Shown: positions 13,011 through 26,700 of the stretch, piece after piece
Position numbering within the stretch: position 1 is the stretch's first letter
How the letters are laid out: each line of letters starts with the position of its first letter
Origin: Symsagittifera roscoffensis
Lineage: Eukaryota > Xenacoelomorpha > Acoela > Convolutidae
DNA length: 64,000 nt
NCBI RefSeq assembly: GCF_963678635.1
Contig: NC_087070.1
Span: 49,891,467-49,955,466, forward strand
Direction of reading: 5' to 3'
Position numbers and translations under genes: made by a program
The notes under the pieces: generated by a model
What the model was told of the DNA's origin: nothing
Seen by the model: the letters and a program-made list of their open reading frames with translations, nothing else
Databases searched by the model: none

Positions 13011-15355
13011 GGCCCAATTCTTTGTTCGCATAAAATCAAGTGTGAAGATTTAACAGTGAAAACTGTTCAGGATATGAGGATCAAAATGCCCAGTGAAAAA
13101 AGCCAATTGTGTTGTTTTTATCGTTAGGTTTGAATAATTTTTGTTCAAAAAATTTTGTGTTTTTATCAATTTTTACTTGAGTTTCTGCTTGGCTTTCAAA
13201 AGAGCGTATTTGAGCGTAGATAATTTTAAAAAATTACGGAAAACGAATACTTTTGAATTTAAACGTTTTGTTTTTGATCCCACCACTGAATGTTTTCGGA
13301 TGTGTCTTAGTTTTCTCTATTTTTTTTATTCCAGGCAAACTGAGGTACCACAAATGATCATCCGAATTGATCGAGTGATACCATAATTAAACCTGCGTCC
13401 TGAACCAACAGGTATTTGAAATTTTTCAAAAGGTATCTCAGGGTAAAAGTACAGTTCGGAATTTTTGATTTGGCCCATTTTCAAGTGAGTTTGCTCATGA
13501 AAGTGTGTAAAAATTTTTAAGCCCTGAAAACCGAATATGGTTCCGGCAATAAAAACATTTTATCATGTTTCTTCTAGTGCCTTTGTGAGAATAGAAAGGT
13601 ATTTTTAAGTTAAAAAAAATATCTGAAGAAAATTTTTTATTTTACTTATCTATTCGGTTTTATAGAAAAATGGTATTGCATATGCTAATTTCTTGACACT
13701 AGGGTATTCCAAAATCTTAAGGTGTCTCTCAGAACCTCGCCGAACAAAAATTGACAAACAAGCAATCTTTGATAAATCAATTTTGGCTATGCAGTCCTTC
13801 TCGAAACCGTTACCAAAGTTTTGATCGCTTGCCTCATCATATGAAATTTTATTGTACTAAGAAAAAAAGAAAAAGCGGCATTCTTAGGGACAATCATATC
13901 AATTTTTTTCTTCAAAATTTGAAATTGTTCTTTGATGACTTTTCATTTGTTTTGGTCGGTTTAGTAATTTACAAGAACTTACTACAAACTCAAAGTTCTT
14001 AATGGAATAATTATATTTTTTGTTACGAGTGCGGATTAAAAACGATGAAGAAGTTCGCAATTGAAGTGTTTAGAAAGAAAGAAAAAAAATGTCTATTTCC
14101 GACCATTAAAAATAGGGAGGAACATTGTATTCGGGTGTGTTTAAGTTTTTTTTGTTTTCCACGCATAATTAGGTAACAAAATAATCATCAGAATGGGTGG
14201 AGTGATAATTCTTTATAAAGTTTTTTCATCGAGATTCGAACGACGTTAAAAATTTTTTTTCAACGGTCGAGAATAGTCGGTATGAAATTTTTGACTTTTG
14301 GTCTAATTTCGAGCAAATATGGTGACCGTGTATGCTTACAATAGGTTATTGAAGCTCAATGAAAGCCGTTGAAATTAAGTTTTACTCAAGTAAAGGTAGT
14401 TTTTGTGCAATTTTGGTAATCAAAGACTTTAAAATTCGAAAACTTTTGGCAAAAAAATTTGAAACGTTTACGAATCTTTTGCAAAAATTTTAATTTTTTT
14501 TTTCGTTTTATAGTCATTTTTCTTCATAAACTGTTTTCCAATTGACCTATTTTTCTTATGTCTCCCAAAAAATTTTCAAATTCTATTTTTTCGTTCAGAT
14601 ATTTTTACACAACAAGCAGAAAATAGCGACAACAATTTGAGAAAAAAACGACACCAGCTTGCACAATAACCGGCTATCCTTATTCTCTCCTTGCACTTCT
14701 TTGGTTTCTTCTTTTTCTGCTGAGACTGAATTGATTCTCAAAGAAGGTCTTCGATTTTTTTAATTCGATTTTTCTGCAGTTCTTATCATTGAATTGATAA
14801 GGTTTTTCAATTTTGTTTTCTTTTAAATACCGGTCTGCGAAGCGTCTTGTATCTGAATTGTCCCGAAGTTCAGTTAACTTTTTTTGTTTATATTTGTATT
14901 CAGGATTTGTGGATAGTTTCAAAAAATCCTGGTAGTAACAATTTGATTTTTTTTCAGGAGACTTCCGAAATGAAGTACAAAATGTGCAATAGCTGGTTTG
15001 TTTCACATCAATTATTATCCCTACATGTTTTGAATGGAACAGAACCCTGGTTTTAAAAAGGGATGTTTTGAAAGAAAAAGCATTTTTCGTCTACTCTCTA
15101 TGAAAAAAATTGGGAAGGCTTTATATCACCAGCGGATTTGGGAGGAAGGTTAACGGACCATGAAATTTTTCTAAAAGCGCCAATATTTATACTTTTGAGG
15201 GTGGAGTGCGCGCTAAAAAAACGCAATTTTTTGGTCAAAGTTTTAGGAAAATGCCTGAAAACGCATTTTTGGGTCTGTTTTTTCAAAAGTTTGCTTGCGT
15301 TGCAGAAAAAAAAGGAGTCAACTTAAAATAAAGGTTGGTAAAGTCTTTAAAATCT
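13011..15355. repeat. 2-kb tandem repeat, unit 3 (diverged)
   Basis: Same block order as units 1 and 2 but clearly older, with many substitutions and some extra sequence (about 2.3 kb). The embedded MITE fragment is better preserved here (about 15127-15335, starting 'accagcggatttgggagg'). Confidence 0.7.
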
Positions 15356-17250
15356 TCTGGCCAATTTTCTGTTCACTTAAGTTCAGGAGTGACAATTTTA
15401 CACTGAAAATGCCTTGTGAAAAATGCCAATTCTGTTATTTTTATCGTTAGGTTTGAATAATTGTTGCTCAAAAACTAACTGTTGTTTTATCAGTTTTGGT
15501 AGAGCTCCGCTTGGCTTTCAAAAGAGCGAATTTGGCCGTAGACAACTTCGAATATTCATCGAAAATGAATTATCTGAAACGTTTTATTTTTGTTCCCACC
15601 AATGAAAGTCGTCGGGTGTGTTTAAGTTTTCTCTAATTTTTTTCCCTTTGATTTCAGGAGAATTCTGGTAACATAGATGATCATCAGAATGAATCAAGTG
15701 ATATACCATAATTAAACCTTCTGCGTCCTGAACCAAAAGGTATTTGAAATTTTCGAAACAGGTATCTCAGCGTAATAAAAACGGTTCGGAATTTTTGATT
15801 AAGCCCAATTTTGTGTGATCTCGCTTATGAAACTGCGTAAAGTTTTTTAAGCCGTGAAAACCGCTTGTGGCTTCGGCAATAAAATCAATTTTGCTTGTTT
15901 CTTTTAGTGCCTACGTGAGAATAAAAAGTTATTTTAAAGTTCAATAAAATAACTGCAGAATTTTTTTATTTATATTATTTATTTGGTTTTACAGAAAAGT
16001 GGTGTTGCATTTGATTTTTCCTATCACTAAGGTATTCCAAAATCTTAGGGTGTCGCTCAGAACCTTGGCGAACAAAAACTGACAAACAAGCAATCTTTGA
16101 TAAATTCAGTTTTGGCTATACAGCCCTTCCCAAAACCGTTACCAAATTTTTGATCGCTTGCCTTTTCATTTGAATTTTTAATATACTAAGACAAAGGGGC
16201 ATTTTGAAATGTGTTTTTTGATGATTTTTCGTTTGTTTTGGTCGGTTTAGTAATTTACAAGAATTTACTACAAGCTTAAGGTTTTTAAATACATTTAGAC
16301 AGTTATGTTTTTGGTACGAGTGTGGAATAAAAAAGATTAAAAAATGCAACTCCACGGTTCGGAAAAAGAGAAAAAAAATTTGTTTATTTTTGTTCCGAAC
16401 ATTGAAAATAGGGAGGAACATTGTATTCGGGTGTGTTTTAGTCTGTTTTTGTTTTCCACGCAAAATAAGGTAATACAAGTAATCATCAGAGTGGGTCGAG
16501 TAATAAATCACATTGAAGCCTTTTCAGTCGAGATTTGAACGGCGTTAAAAAAAATTTTCCACGGTCGAGAATAACCGGTTTGAAATTTTTGATTTTTGCT
16601 CTAATTTCGAGTAAATATGGTGACCGTTTATGCTTACAATAGCCTATTGAAGCTTCATTTAAGCCGTATAAGTTTAGTTTTACTCAAGTGAAGGTAATTT
16701 TTGGAGTTTTTAACGCAACTTTGGCAATCAAAAACTTGAAAATTCAAAAAACTTCTGCAAAAAAAGTTTGAAAAAAACTTTCGAAATTTTTTCAAATTTT
16801 TTTGATTTCTTTCCTTTTTCTAGTATTTTTCTTCAAAAACTGTTCTCCAATAGTTCTATTTCACTATGTTATTCAATTTTTTCTTAGTTTATTCCATTCA
16901 GATCTTTTTTATCAAAGCATGCAAAAAAAAACTACACCAATTTGAAAAAAAAAATTAAGTTTTTTTAGGACTGTGGTCGGAACCTAATTGCTACTTGCAC
17001 AGTAACCGGCTATCCTTGTTTTCTTCTCGCCCTGTTTTGGTTTCTTTTTTTTCTGCTGAGACTCAATGGATTCTTAAAGCATGTCTTCGATTTTCTTTGC
17101 AAGTTTTTTCATTGAACTGACTAGGTTTTTTTTTCAGTTTTGTATCAAAAAGGGATGCTTTGAAAGAAAAATTAATATCTATAAATCACTACAACAAAAC
17201 TTGGGAAAACTTTAGATCACCACCGGATTGCGGGGGGGGGGGCTGACTGA
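15356..17250. repeat. 2-kb tandem repeat, unit 4 (diverged)
   Basis: The fourth, most diverged unit. Recognisable blocks are 'ttcaggagtgacaatttta', 'ggaggaacattgtattcggg' and 'gtaaccggctatccttg'. It ends near the MITE left-end relic 'caccggattgcgggggg' at about 17220. Confidence 0.65.
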
Positions 17251-17703
17251 CCTCAACATTTTTAGAACAATCTGAAACAACTCAGATCAGAGTTTTAATG
17301 GTTAAGAGACAGAATCGAAAAACTTGAACTCACGATTTTTTAATTCTGCCAGACTTTTTTCATTTGGTCAGATTTAAAATTAAAGCTGAGTCGAGAAACA
17401 TTTTACACGGTATAAAACATTAAAATTTTCTTTTTGTGCACAGATGTCTACAATTCAGTCAAATAAAGTTACTAAATAATATTCCGATCATTTTTGCCTT
17501 GAATGATTGCTGAAAATGGTCTGGGGCTGAAAAAGTATGCTTAAAAATAAGAAAAATAAGCGTCCTGAAACAATTTCGAGCATGCACAAACAGAAAAAAA
17601 TTATATATTTTTAATCCAGTGGCGAATAAACATTCGTTCACTTTTTGTTCATATAATTTCAACTTCGTTGGTCTATTTTTCAATTCAGTGTTTTCGCTTT
17701 TGT

Positions 17704-20700
17704 TTACTTGATCCTTCGATTTGCATTCTCGTCATCTAGTCGGGGCCACACTTCTTCATACTGCATTTCAAGGTGATGTGTCCGGATGTTGAGAGACAGC
17801 GCTCCTCCGGGCATCTGTGGACGGAAAGGGTCCGGAACCTGGATTGTAAAACGAAAAAACCGAACCTCATTGGTAGCTATTTACTACATTTCTGGGACTG
17901 TTTATAGTCTTGAATTAAACGAACAGCAGCTTTTTTGTCGAGCTTTTTACTTGTTCAGATTTTGACTTCAAACCGAGATTGTGCCTCTGTTTAAAAAGTA
18001 AATGGCTTTCAAACTCTTTGGTTTTTTGTTCTGAATGGGGTAATTGTGCCTTTTGTACATCGATCACGGATCGTCAGAAGTCTCGAACAAAAAGAGCTTT
18101 CAGTGGAGTAGCAGAAACTTAGCCACTTCACCAGCGCTTCTCGTAAATAATTTTTTGGTGTTATGGAGATAGGCAAAAAGATTTTTCCACTGATTTCTTA
18201 CCCCCTCGGCGACAGTGGGTATGAACAGGAGGAGTTCTGCCATGTCCTGCATGAGTGCATTGACACTGCTGGCGTCGCTCAGACTCAAATCAGAGAGACT
18301 CTCCTGGACTGCCCCCAGCAACTCGCCGGCCTCGTCCATCGTGTCATGTGCGAACTCCAACAGGTCCTAAACTTTACAAACTCTCGCTCCTGTTTATTAT
18401 GCAATGCATGACGTCTGAAAATGAGCATAATCTTTCTAATGACGATATCCAAGACTGATTCGTTTAAGATGATTATTTATAACAAATAACATGATGAATA
18501 TGGACCTATACTTGAAACATTTTATGATTTTTTACATGAGATTTAGTGATACACCTGAAGTCGAACTAAAATGAATGAAGCTATTTTGTAAACGACTGTT
18601 GTATTAATTTTTTAATGAGAGAGTTCGCAATCCTTAAAACATGTAGGAGTACTTGTTGGAATTTTTTTGTTTTGAGCATTTTTCAGTGTACCAAGTTTTT
18701 TCATAATTACTAAATTCAAGTTATGTGCCTTATTGAAACTTTGCTATCTTTTACTTAGCTAAGTTTTATTTTGAGAATTTTTTGTTCGCTTCTTTTTCCC
18801 TCAGTTTGACATTCAGGGTCAGGGGCGGATCTAGGGTTTTCTCGAGGGGAGCGGATTTTCAAAAAATTTCGAAAATTTTGTCGACCTTTTTTTTAGGTTC
18901 ACCAAATTGATTTTCTGAGCTCTCCTAAAATACTCTAAAGACCTATTTTGACCAAATTTTCTGCGTTACAGGCAAAATTTTGAAGAAACAGGCCGAAAGT
19001 TTTGACCAAAAAAATTGCGTTTTTTCGGCGCGCGCTCCCCCCTCAATATTAGTATATATTGGCGCCCTTAGAAAAATTTTAGGGTCCATCACCAAAATTG
19101 AGTATCTCAAAATAGCAAAGAGGGGGGACCCTTTGGGTTGGCAGCGAGTCATATTCCTGAGAAAGTAAAGCGTCAACCCCTCCCCCCACCCCCCCCCCCC
19201 CCCCCTCCCCCCAATCCGCCCCTCTTCAGGGTCATTCAATTTAGGGCATTTAGTTCTACATGAGCCTGGAATCTCAAAAGACCCCGGATGTTTCAAACCT
19301 GCAGATTTTCTTCGATCTCGGCGTCGATGTTTTCCAGGGAATACATGGTAGCTCCTCTGCACAGGGACTCCACCTCCTCCCCCACCTGACCAACTAGCTG
19401 AGGGGTAAAGGGGGTGGCATCGAAGAAGTGTTGCTTCAGACCAGTCACCTGAACAAAATGGGGTTGCTTTTCTGTCCCCCCCCCCCTCCCCACTTACTTG
19501 AGAAAATTTATTTGCTCAATTTCGTTCATGTCTTTTGTTCATACCATCAATTTGATGCGTACACGTAATGCAAGAAAGCTAAAAAAAAGAAAAAGAGCAC
19601 GAAAACAGTTGGAAGACAGTTCGCAACATGCGACAATTCGTTACAAGGCAAATTTGCAAGTAGCGACCGCTTCCTCCTACTGCGCTCAGCTTCGCTGATA
19701 TTCGGCACGAATGGTATAGTGTGGTGAATCAGTGTTTGCCTCTCAATCGACTACTATCAGTTATTACACGTTACGAATTCTCCCCCGTTACGAAGTGTTG
19801 CCCGTAACCACTTGTCGCCCGCTACAAATTTCCAACTCGCGATACTCAACATGAGCCTTAAAATTGAAAAGAAAAGATTTTGCTTGAGCGCAGCTGTGTC
19901 AGAGATAACTTTGACCAGAAATTCAAAGTTAGATATTTAGAAAATCAAATTCTTTTAGAAGGATGGGCTCAAACAAAGCCTGACAAAAAAGTCTTTACAT
20001 GATGGTTATCAAATTTAACTAGCACATCAGAGTGATAAGTAGTATGTTGCATAACTTTATCCCAGGCGCAGAGGGGTAGGAGAAAGGGGGTGGGGGGTAA
20101 ACAGGGAATGGAAAGAAGCAGGGCAGGGGCGGATTTAGGGGGGGGGGGGGGGGGGGGGGGGTGGTACTTTTTCAGAAATCCATTTTTGGCCGACCGGCCC
20201 TTAAGTTTTTCTAAAGGCGCCTCTGGCGCCAATATATACTAACTTTGAGGGGGAGCGCGCGCCAAAAAAAAACGCGATTTTTTTCAGTCAAAATTTTCCA
20301 AAAAGTGCCCAAAAACGGCTTTTTTGACCTATTTTTTCAAAAATTTGCCTGCGCCAAAGCAGAGTCTTTTTACCTGCTTTAGGAGAGCTCGAAATATCAA
20401 TTTGGCCGACCTAAAAAAAACGTCAAAATTTTTGAAAATTTTTTGAAATTCCGCCCCCCCCCCCCCCCCCCTCGAAAAAATCCTAGATCCGCCCCTGTCT
20501 AAAACAAATATTTTTAGTTTACTTCAACCTTTTCTTCAAAATATTTTCAAAACCGATGCGAGAATTGATCTAGTTTTGGTTAGTTTGATGTTTTTTTTAT
20601 GTGGTATATATGCGCAAGTAACTCAAATGTTTGTGGTATATATGTGCAATTTCGACCTGAAAAGTACTATGAATAAAACAATTTTACAAAACGAGAAAGT

Positions 20701-23700
20701 GAAAAGTGAACTAGAGAAAACTGGAACATATGATTTCTGCTAGTTTTTCTATATTTAGTTAATTAAAAGTGTCAAAAACCACACGAAAACAAACTATTGT
20801 GGGAATTAAGTTCTTGCTCTCGTGTTTTAAATGTGTAAAATGTCTCGCTTGATTTTAATGTTTTTAATTTGAAACTTGAAACACATGGGGATTCTTTAGG
20901 TAGAAATTCTTTCAAAGTGTATGAAAACAGTTTTCATTTTCGGTTAGCGCACTGATTAACTCTTTGCTCTGTACTGGTCTCAAAACCAAACATGCTCAGA
21001 TCAATTTTTCTCGACACAGATATATAAATATATATATATTTTTTTCAAATGGAGCAGGGTGTAGAAGTATTATAATACGCAACGTAACGTCGTACGTATT
21101 TATTGAAAAAGATGTAAGAAGAGCAATTTCGATTTTTTAGGTCACCACTGGCTAAACGTACAGATCAGCCTAACTATCATGTTGACCTTGGTACAACTCA
21201 TTAGTGATACGAAACATAAAAACGTATTATACGTTTGTTACATGATAGTCTCCAATACACTTCCCCCTTCAACTCAACGGAGTTTTGTCGTCCGAGAGAG
21301 TATAGTCCTACATAACGCGGGCAGGGAACATTTTTTTGTTTTTATCTAAGAAACATAACACATTTTTCCAAGATAATTTATTAGAGGACGCGGTTCTAGT
21401 AACTGTATGCCAAACTGTATTTGGCTTTCGACCGATATGTGCCTCAATTGGATAACACCCAATTTACTGGTGCATTGTTGTCTCATGTTAAACATGATTG
21501 CGTTCAGAGCAGTCTTCAGCGTAAGCTTTTGAAAGAAACAGGCCATTAGTCGCTCACGCTTTGTACGAATCCACTTTTTGACTTATCTCGTTTCTTGGTG
21601 ATTACCAAACAGTGCGAATATCAACTAAATAAATTTTAGCACGAAATTCACCGGTGGTTTTTTGCTAAAGCAGGAGCCTTGACCTGTTTGGATTGCCCTC
21701 TTTATTGCATGTAGAGCGATATAGTTCTCAAAAAACTCCTTAAACTCACACGTGCTTCCTGTAATTATTTGGATGAAGGAAAACTTTGAAGAAAAACTAT
21801 TTTCGCATATTTAACAATACGCGTTCGCACACCATACCGCGGCTAACGGTCCCGAAAATCTAATTGCAATTCTTTGTTCGGTTCTTCCAACAATTCTTAT
21901 TTAGTAACGTCCACCACCCTTCTGTCTTCCATGAATAAAGTACCGTTAATCGTGTGTAACTTATCTAAATACTGAGTGCAGTAAGAAGCTAGGTTTCGAA
22001 TTTGCTCATTATTTTTGGCCTTAAAGGCGTTGATTCTATAGTTCAAACTTTCGTCCGTCTGTAGGAGAATTGCAAGCATTTCAGCTTGCAAAAATAACTC
22101 TGGCTGATCAAACAAATTAATCGGAAACACCTTGGGAGGAACTACCGTAGAATCAACCAAAACTGCCTCAATGAGTTGGCTCTGTGGACATTAACCGTAG
22201 GTATTTCACGGGTCTCCTGCCCTTGGCTTTTGTCAATTTCGTTAGAATTTCGCTTAAATTTCGAGAATTTGTAAGCTTAAAATTTTTACAGTATTCTGTG
22301 CGTTTTGCAGTGAAAACTTTGATCAAATGACTGTTTCGAAACTCGTCGATCAGTTTCTTTGCTGCACTTTCTTTACAATGACGTCATTCCCGTTCCAACT
22401 TTGTGCTGCCCAAGACGTTTTTTTGCCTGTCTTTTCACCAGTGTTATCATTAGATGATGAAACTAAAAGACTATTTATTAACTGCGTTAACTTGCGTAAC
22501 TACAAATGTGTTATGCAATTCTCATAGAGACGGACAAAAATTTGAATTATAGATTCACAGCCTTGACGGCCGAAAATAATGAGCAACTTCGAAACCTAGC
22601 TTCTTACTGCACTCAGTATTTAGATAAGTTACGCACAATTAACGGTACTTTATTCTTTGAAGACAGAATGGTGGTGGAAGTTACTAAATAAGAATTGTTG
22701 GAAGAACCCAACAAAGAATTGCAATTAGATTTTTTGGACCGTTAGCCGCGGTAATTCCGTAGCGTACTTGGATAAATAAACTACCAGTCCAGTTTTTTCC
22801 TGGGATGTGCTCTATTTCTTAGTCAAATGGTAAAAATCGGTCTACCCACCGTACAAGGTGAGTGTGAAACGTTTTTGTAACTTTCTTCCGACAAGCAAGA
22901 TATTAGAGCTTGATGTTCCCTTTAAACGAAGCCCCAAACAGATAAGTTTGATAATGAGTTACTGCCCAAACCACCGCCAAAATCTCCGGTTTCTTGATAT
23001 TTCAATTAAATCCCCTTCACTCAAAAGTCGGGATGCTTAGGAAATCGGCTTCCACCCGCCAATAAGAAATTTCTCCAGTCCTGTCCTTAGGTCTTGCTTC
23101 GAAGTGTCGACCTAAACTCTAGTTATTTTTGAGATCAAAATTGTGATTTTGGACAAGCTCTTTCATTTTTTTCAATTTAGCAAAAATTGGTTCATTCGTA
23201 GGTCCACATTCAAAGCATTAACGTTTTTTCATTAGAGTCGAGAGCAATTCTCTTGTAACATTTCAGTTTTGGAAAAAAAAGTATGAACTGATTGATAGAG
23301 CCAAACAACGATCTCACACCTGTTATGCTCTCGGGTCGTTTTATCTTGACAACTGGTTCAACTTTCCTTTCCAGCGGTACGATGCCTTTACTACAAAATT
23401 TGAAACCCAGCCATTCTAAATTTTTTGCAAACAAAGGACATTTGCTTCAGTTTGCGGTTGAAATTTCATCATCTAATATTTTCAGAATATCTTTGATTAC
23501 CCGCCAATGGCTTCTTCAGGCCCCCGGATCGCGATTAGTGTGTCAAATAAATAAACTTGCGCCCCTTGTGAAGGTCCCAACATCGAGTTTATTACCCGTT
23601 GAATTTCAGTGGTCTTGATTCCCAAGCCGTATAAACCCGTTTTACAACGGTATGTACCCGTATTAGTGCCTCCGACAAAAGTTAAGTTGCATTGACGGCT

Positions 23701-26700
23701 CGTCGCCTCACAAAGTAACATTTGTGTGCTTGCGTATTTCAGATCTATGTTTGAAGACCAAATTGGACCTGTTTTAGTGCATCTCAAGTTCAACGCTACA
23801 GTGTCAACCAATTCGTTCATATTAGGGCTCTGAAAGCGATTTTTGATAGATTTTTTTGTTAATCAGCTTTGAATTCAGCGCTAAATTCACTGTTCCATCT
23901 CCTTTTGCGGTTATTACTGCTAGCTAGATAAAGAAAATCTTCTGTTCTTTTACCTAGCTTAACGATGTGTCCTTATTTTAGTATGTTCACGATAGTTTCT
24001 TCTACTTTTAGTAGCACGTGAATTGGAACATGTTAACTTTTTACTTGTAACTTTGCAGTTTCCTTATATTTTTTTTTCAGGTAAATTCTTGAAACCTCGC
24101 AAAAAAACATTCAATCTACTCACTTTGCGATGGCAAACACTGGGCTTTAGACCCGCTCTCTTATCCAAAATTTTCAATCACCATACTCGACATTGCTTCT
24201 GGCGTACTTCGAAGCTCAGCAGATGCAAGAAATTGTTCCCTACAATGTCTCTTTGACCACCCTCGGTAATAAACAACTCTGAGCCCGTGGCAATCCTATC
24301 GGAAACACTCCAAAATCTCCTTCATTTCTCGACCTTTCGTATCACTTTCGTTTCGTACTGGGTAAATTCCTATTGTTTATCCATTTGGTTCAATCCCCCA
24401 CTTTTGCAAGTTTTCGCGAAAAGCCCAAGCCTACTGCAATTGTTGTATATGATGGCCTCTGCCGGGCAGTTCCCTCTGTGATTTAATTTTGTCCAGTTTC
24501 ATTTCGTCATTTAGCTTGTCTTTGAGAATTGACGTCGTTTACCAGTTCTCTCTTCTTATATCCTGAGTGTTGGCCGCCCGTGGAGTTGTGACGCCCTATG
24601 TTAAATCTGTTCCCGCATATTTTGAGAGGATATCGCTCACCCTTTTATGCATCAATTCACCTTTTTCTCTCTCTTACCAATGCAAGATGTAATGCATCAA
24701 CCGCACTCGACGCATCCATGTATAACTGTTTACGAATCTCCACATTCCGCATATTGAAAATGAACACGTCTCCTAACATTGACTCCTCCGTTGTGCCAAA
24801 GTCGCATCCCAGGCAAGGTCCCTCAATGCTCCAAAGAACTCCTCCATTCCCTTGTTCTCTCATTGTTATCGTTCAAACAGAACAAACCTACAATTGGTGA
24901 CATTCGGTTCTCTTCGGAAAGCATATACTATAAATTTTGAAACTGTGATTTTATTATCAACAATCTTTCAGTGGGGGTATTTCTGATAGAAAGACTTTTG
25001 GCCTTAATTCCCTCTTGTCGGCTACTCCCCAGGTGCTGCCGCCTTTAAATAACTGTGTTTCCTCATCCTTCCGACAAATCTCTTCCTCTCTCCACGCTCT
25101 GATTGCTGTGTTCTTACGAGCTTCTGTCTCTGTCCTTGCTCTCGCTTTTTTCCCAATCGATACCTCCAAAGCAAGGGTATTTATTCCCTGGTTGCGTTTT
25201 CTCTGCAAAAAAACATCAATATCTATTTATTTTTTGAAATTACTACCAGTTGGAAATTTTGCGCCCTGTCTCCTCAAGGTACCAGCGGATCTTGAGAGGG
25301 TACGTGCCAAAATACACCTAGACCGCGGTAGCTCGATTCAGTTCATGACTGCACCATGCAAAAAAATTCGAATAGGTAACGTAATGTCGTGCGCTCTTAT
25401 TGAAAGAGATGTAAGAAGAACAATTTCAATTCTTTTAGGTGACCGTCACTACTGGCTAAACGTACAGATCAGCCTAACTATCATGTTGACCCTGTTACTA
25501 CTCATTAGTTATAATTACATTATAACGTAATATACGTATTTTACATAACAGTCAACACTACACAAGAAGCACAATATGCCTATTTTGGCGGATATTCATC
25601 AAAACGCCAAATCTTGAAGCCAAAATTACACCAGAATAAACAAATTACCTCAGAATTACGTAACAATTGCATAACAACAGTGACAATTTGTTGTTATAAC
25701 TTCAGCTTGTTTGAATAGTAAACTAATTTTGAGCTTGTTAGCCATTCGGCTTGTGGGTTACCACCACCTGTTCCTACCCAGTCCTTGTGCAACCGCGCTG
25801 GGATAAAGTATCTATCATTTATGTTTCAATGGAGAATTTATAGTAAAAACTTAGAATTTCGAATGCTTTGAGATTGATTAGTCTTACCTGGTTGATGTAA
25901 CTTAGTGCTTACAATTTTTGCACCTTAACATTTAGCCCAAAACAGTGGCGGATTTAGGGGGGGGGGGGGATGCCTCCACCTATTAGGGATTCGACCCCCT
26001 GCCGACACAAAGCGTCCTCCTTTTGTACTATTTTGAGATATCCATTTTTGGTGTCGGACCCCAAAAATTTTCTAAAGGCACCTTTGACGCCAATATACAC
26101 TAATTTTGAGGGGGCAGCGCGATTTTTGGTCCATATTTTCCAAAAAGTGTCTAAGAACGCCTGTTTTTGGTTGTTTTTTCAAAATTATGCCATTGGTGCC
26201 GAAAACTTGACCGAGACAGAGTCTTTTTAGTGCTTTGGGAGAGATCAGAAAATCAATATGGTCGACCTAAAATAAAAAAGAAAAGTCGACAAATATTTCG
26301 AAATTCTTAGTTCTGTCCCTGTCCCAAAACCCCGAGTTTAGATTCCGAAAAATTTGCGCTTTGATGTTTTTTTCTTCTCGCTCATTTTGTTGATGACCAA
26401 AACTCGAGCATTCTAAATTCAAGTTGTTGTCGATTTTTTTTAAAAGTACGTGCTATTTTAGAAAAAAGTGTTTAAGTACCTTTTTTGTCTTTTACTTAAC
26501 AAGTTATTTATATATGTTTTACCTCCATCAGGACACTTTGCAAAAACATCTCCTCGTTGCCTTCGCTTCCTTCGGGAGATTGTGAGTTGCCGTTTTCTAG
26601 GAACTGAGCCACCACACTCTCCTCGGGGAAGTCCAGAATGTCCCCTGTGTGGGCCACGAAACAACTGCCCCCACTGTCTGGAAAAGATAAACACAGATAA

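Larger units (their letters stand above)
21060..25562 (-). mobile_element. Degenerate Ty3/gypsy LTR retrotransposon
   Basis: Bounded by 200-206 bp direct repeats that begin TG and end CA on the element strand. A primer-site match lies beside the 5' LTR and a purine tract beside the 3' LTR. Recognisable pieces on the minus strand, in order, are gag, a damaged zinc knuckle, reverse transcriptase, RNase H end and the start of integrase; all are full of stops and frameshifts. It is related in sequence to the array at 37870-55603 but clearly older and of a different family. It lies in an intron of the type II membrane protein gene, in the same transcriptional orientation. No clear target-site duplication was found. 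Confidence 0.85.

Noticed and set aside
8983..17250. Repeat array as a CRISPR-like or rRNA-like structure
   Set aside because: Units are about 2 kb, AT-rich and contain no short regular spacers, rRNA or tRNA sequence.
25015..25530. 171-codon plus-strand open frame
   Set aside because: It runs across the antisense of decayed gag and into the 5' LTR of the old gypsy element and shows no family features.
26523..26673. Basic reading frame of this exon (RQWGQLFRGPHRG...)
   Set aside because: It arises with the acceptor at 26677. The acceptor four bases further in gives SGGSCFVAHTGD, which fits both neighbours' phases and has a more natural composition.
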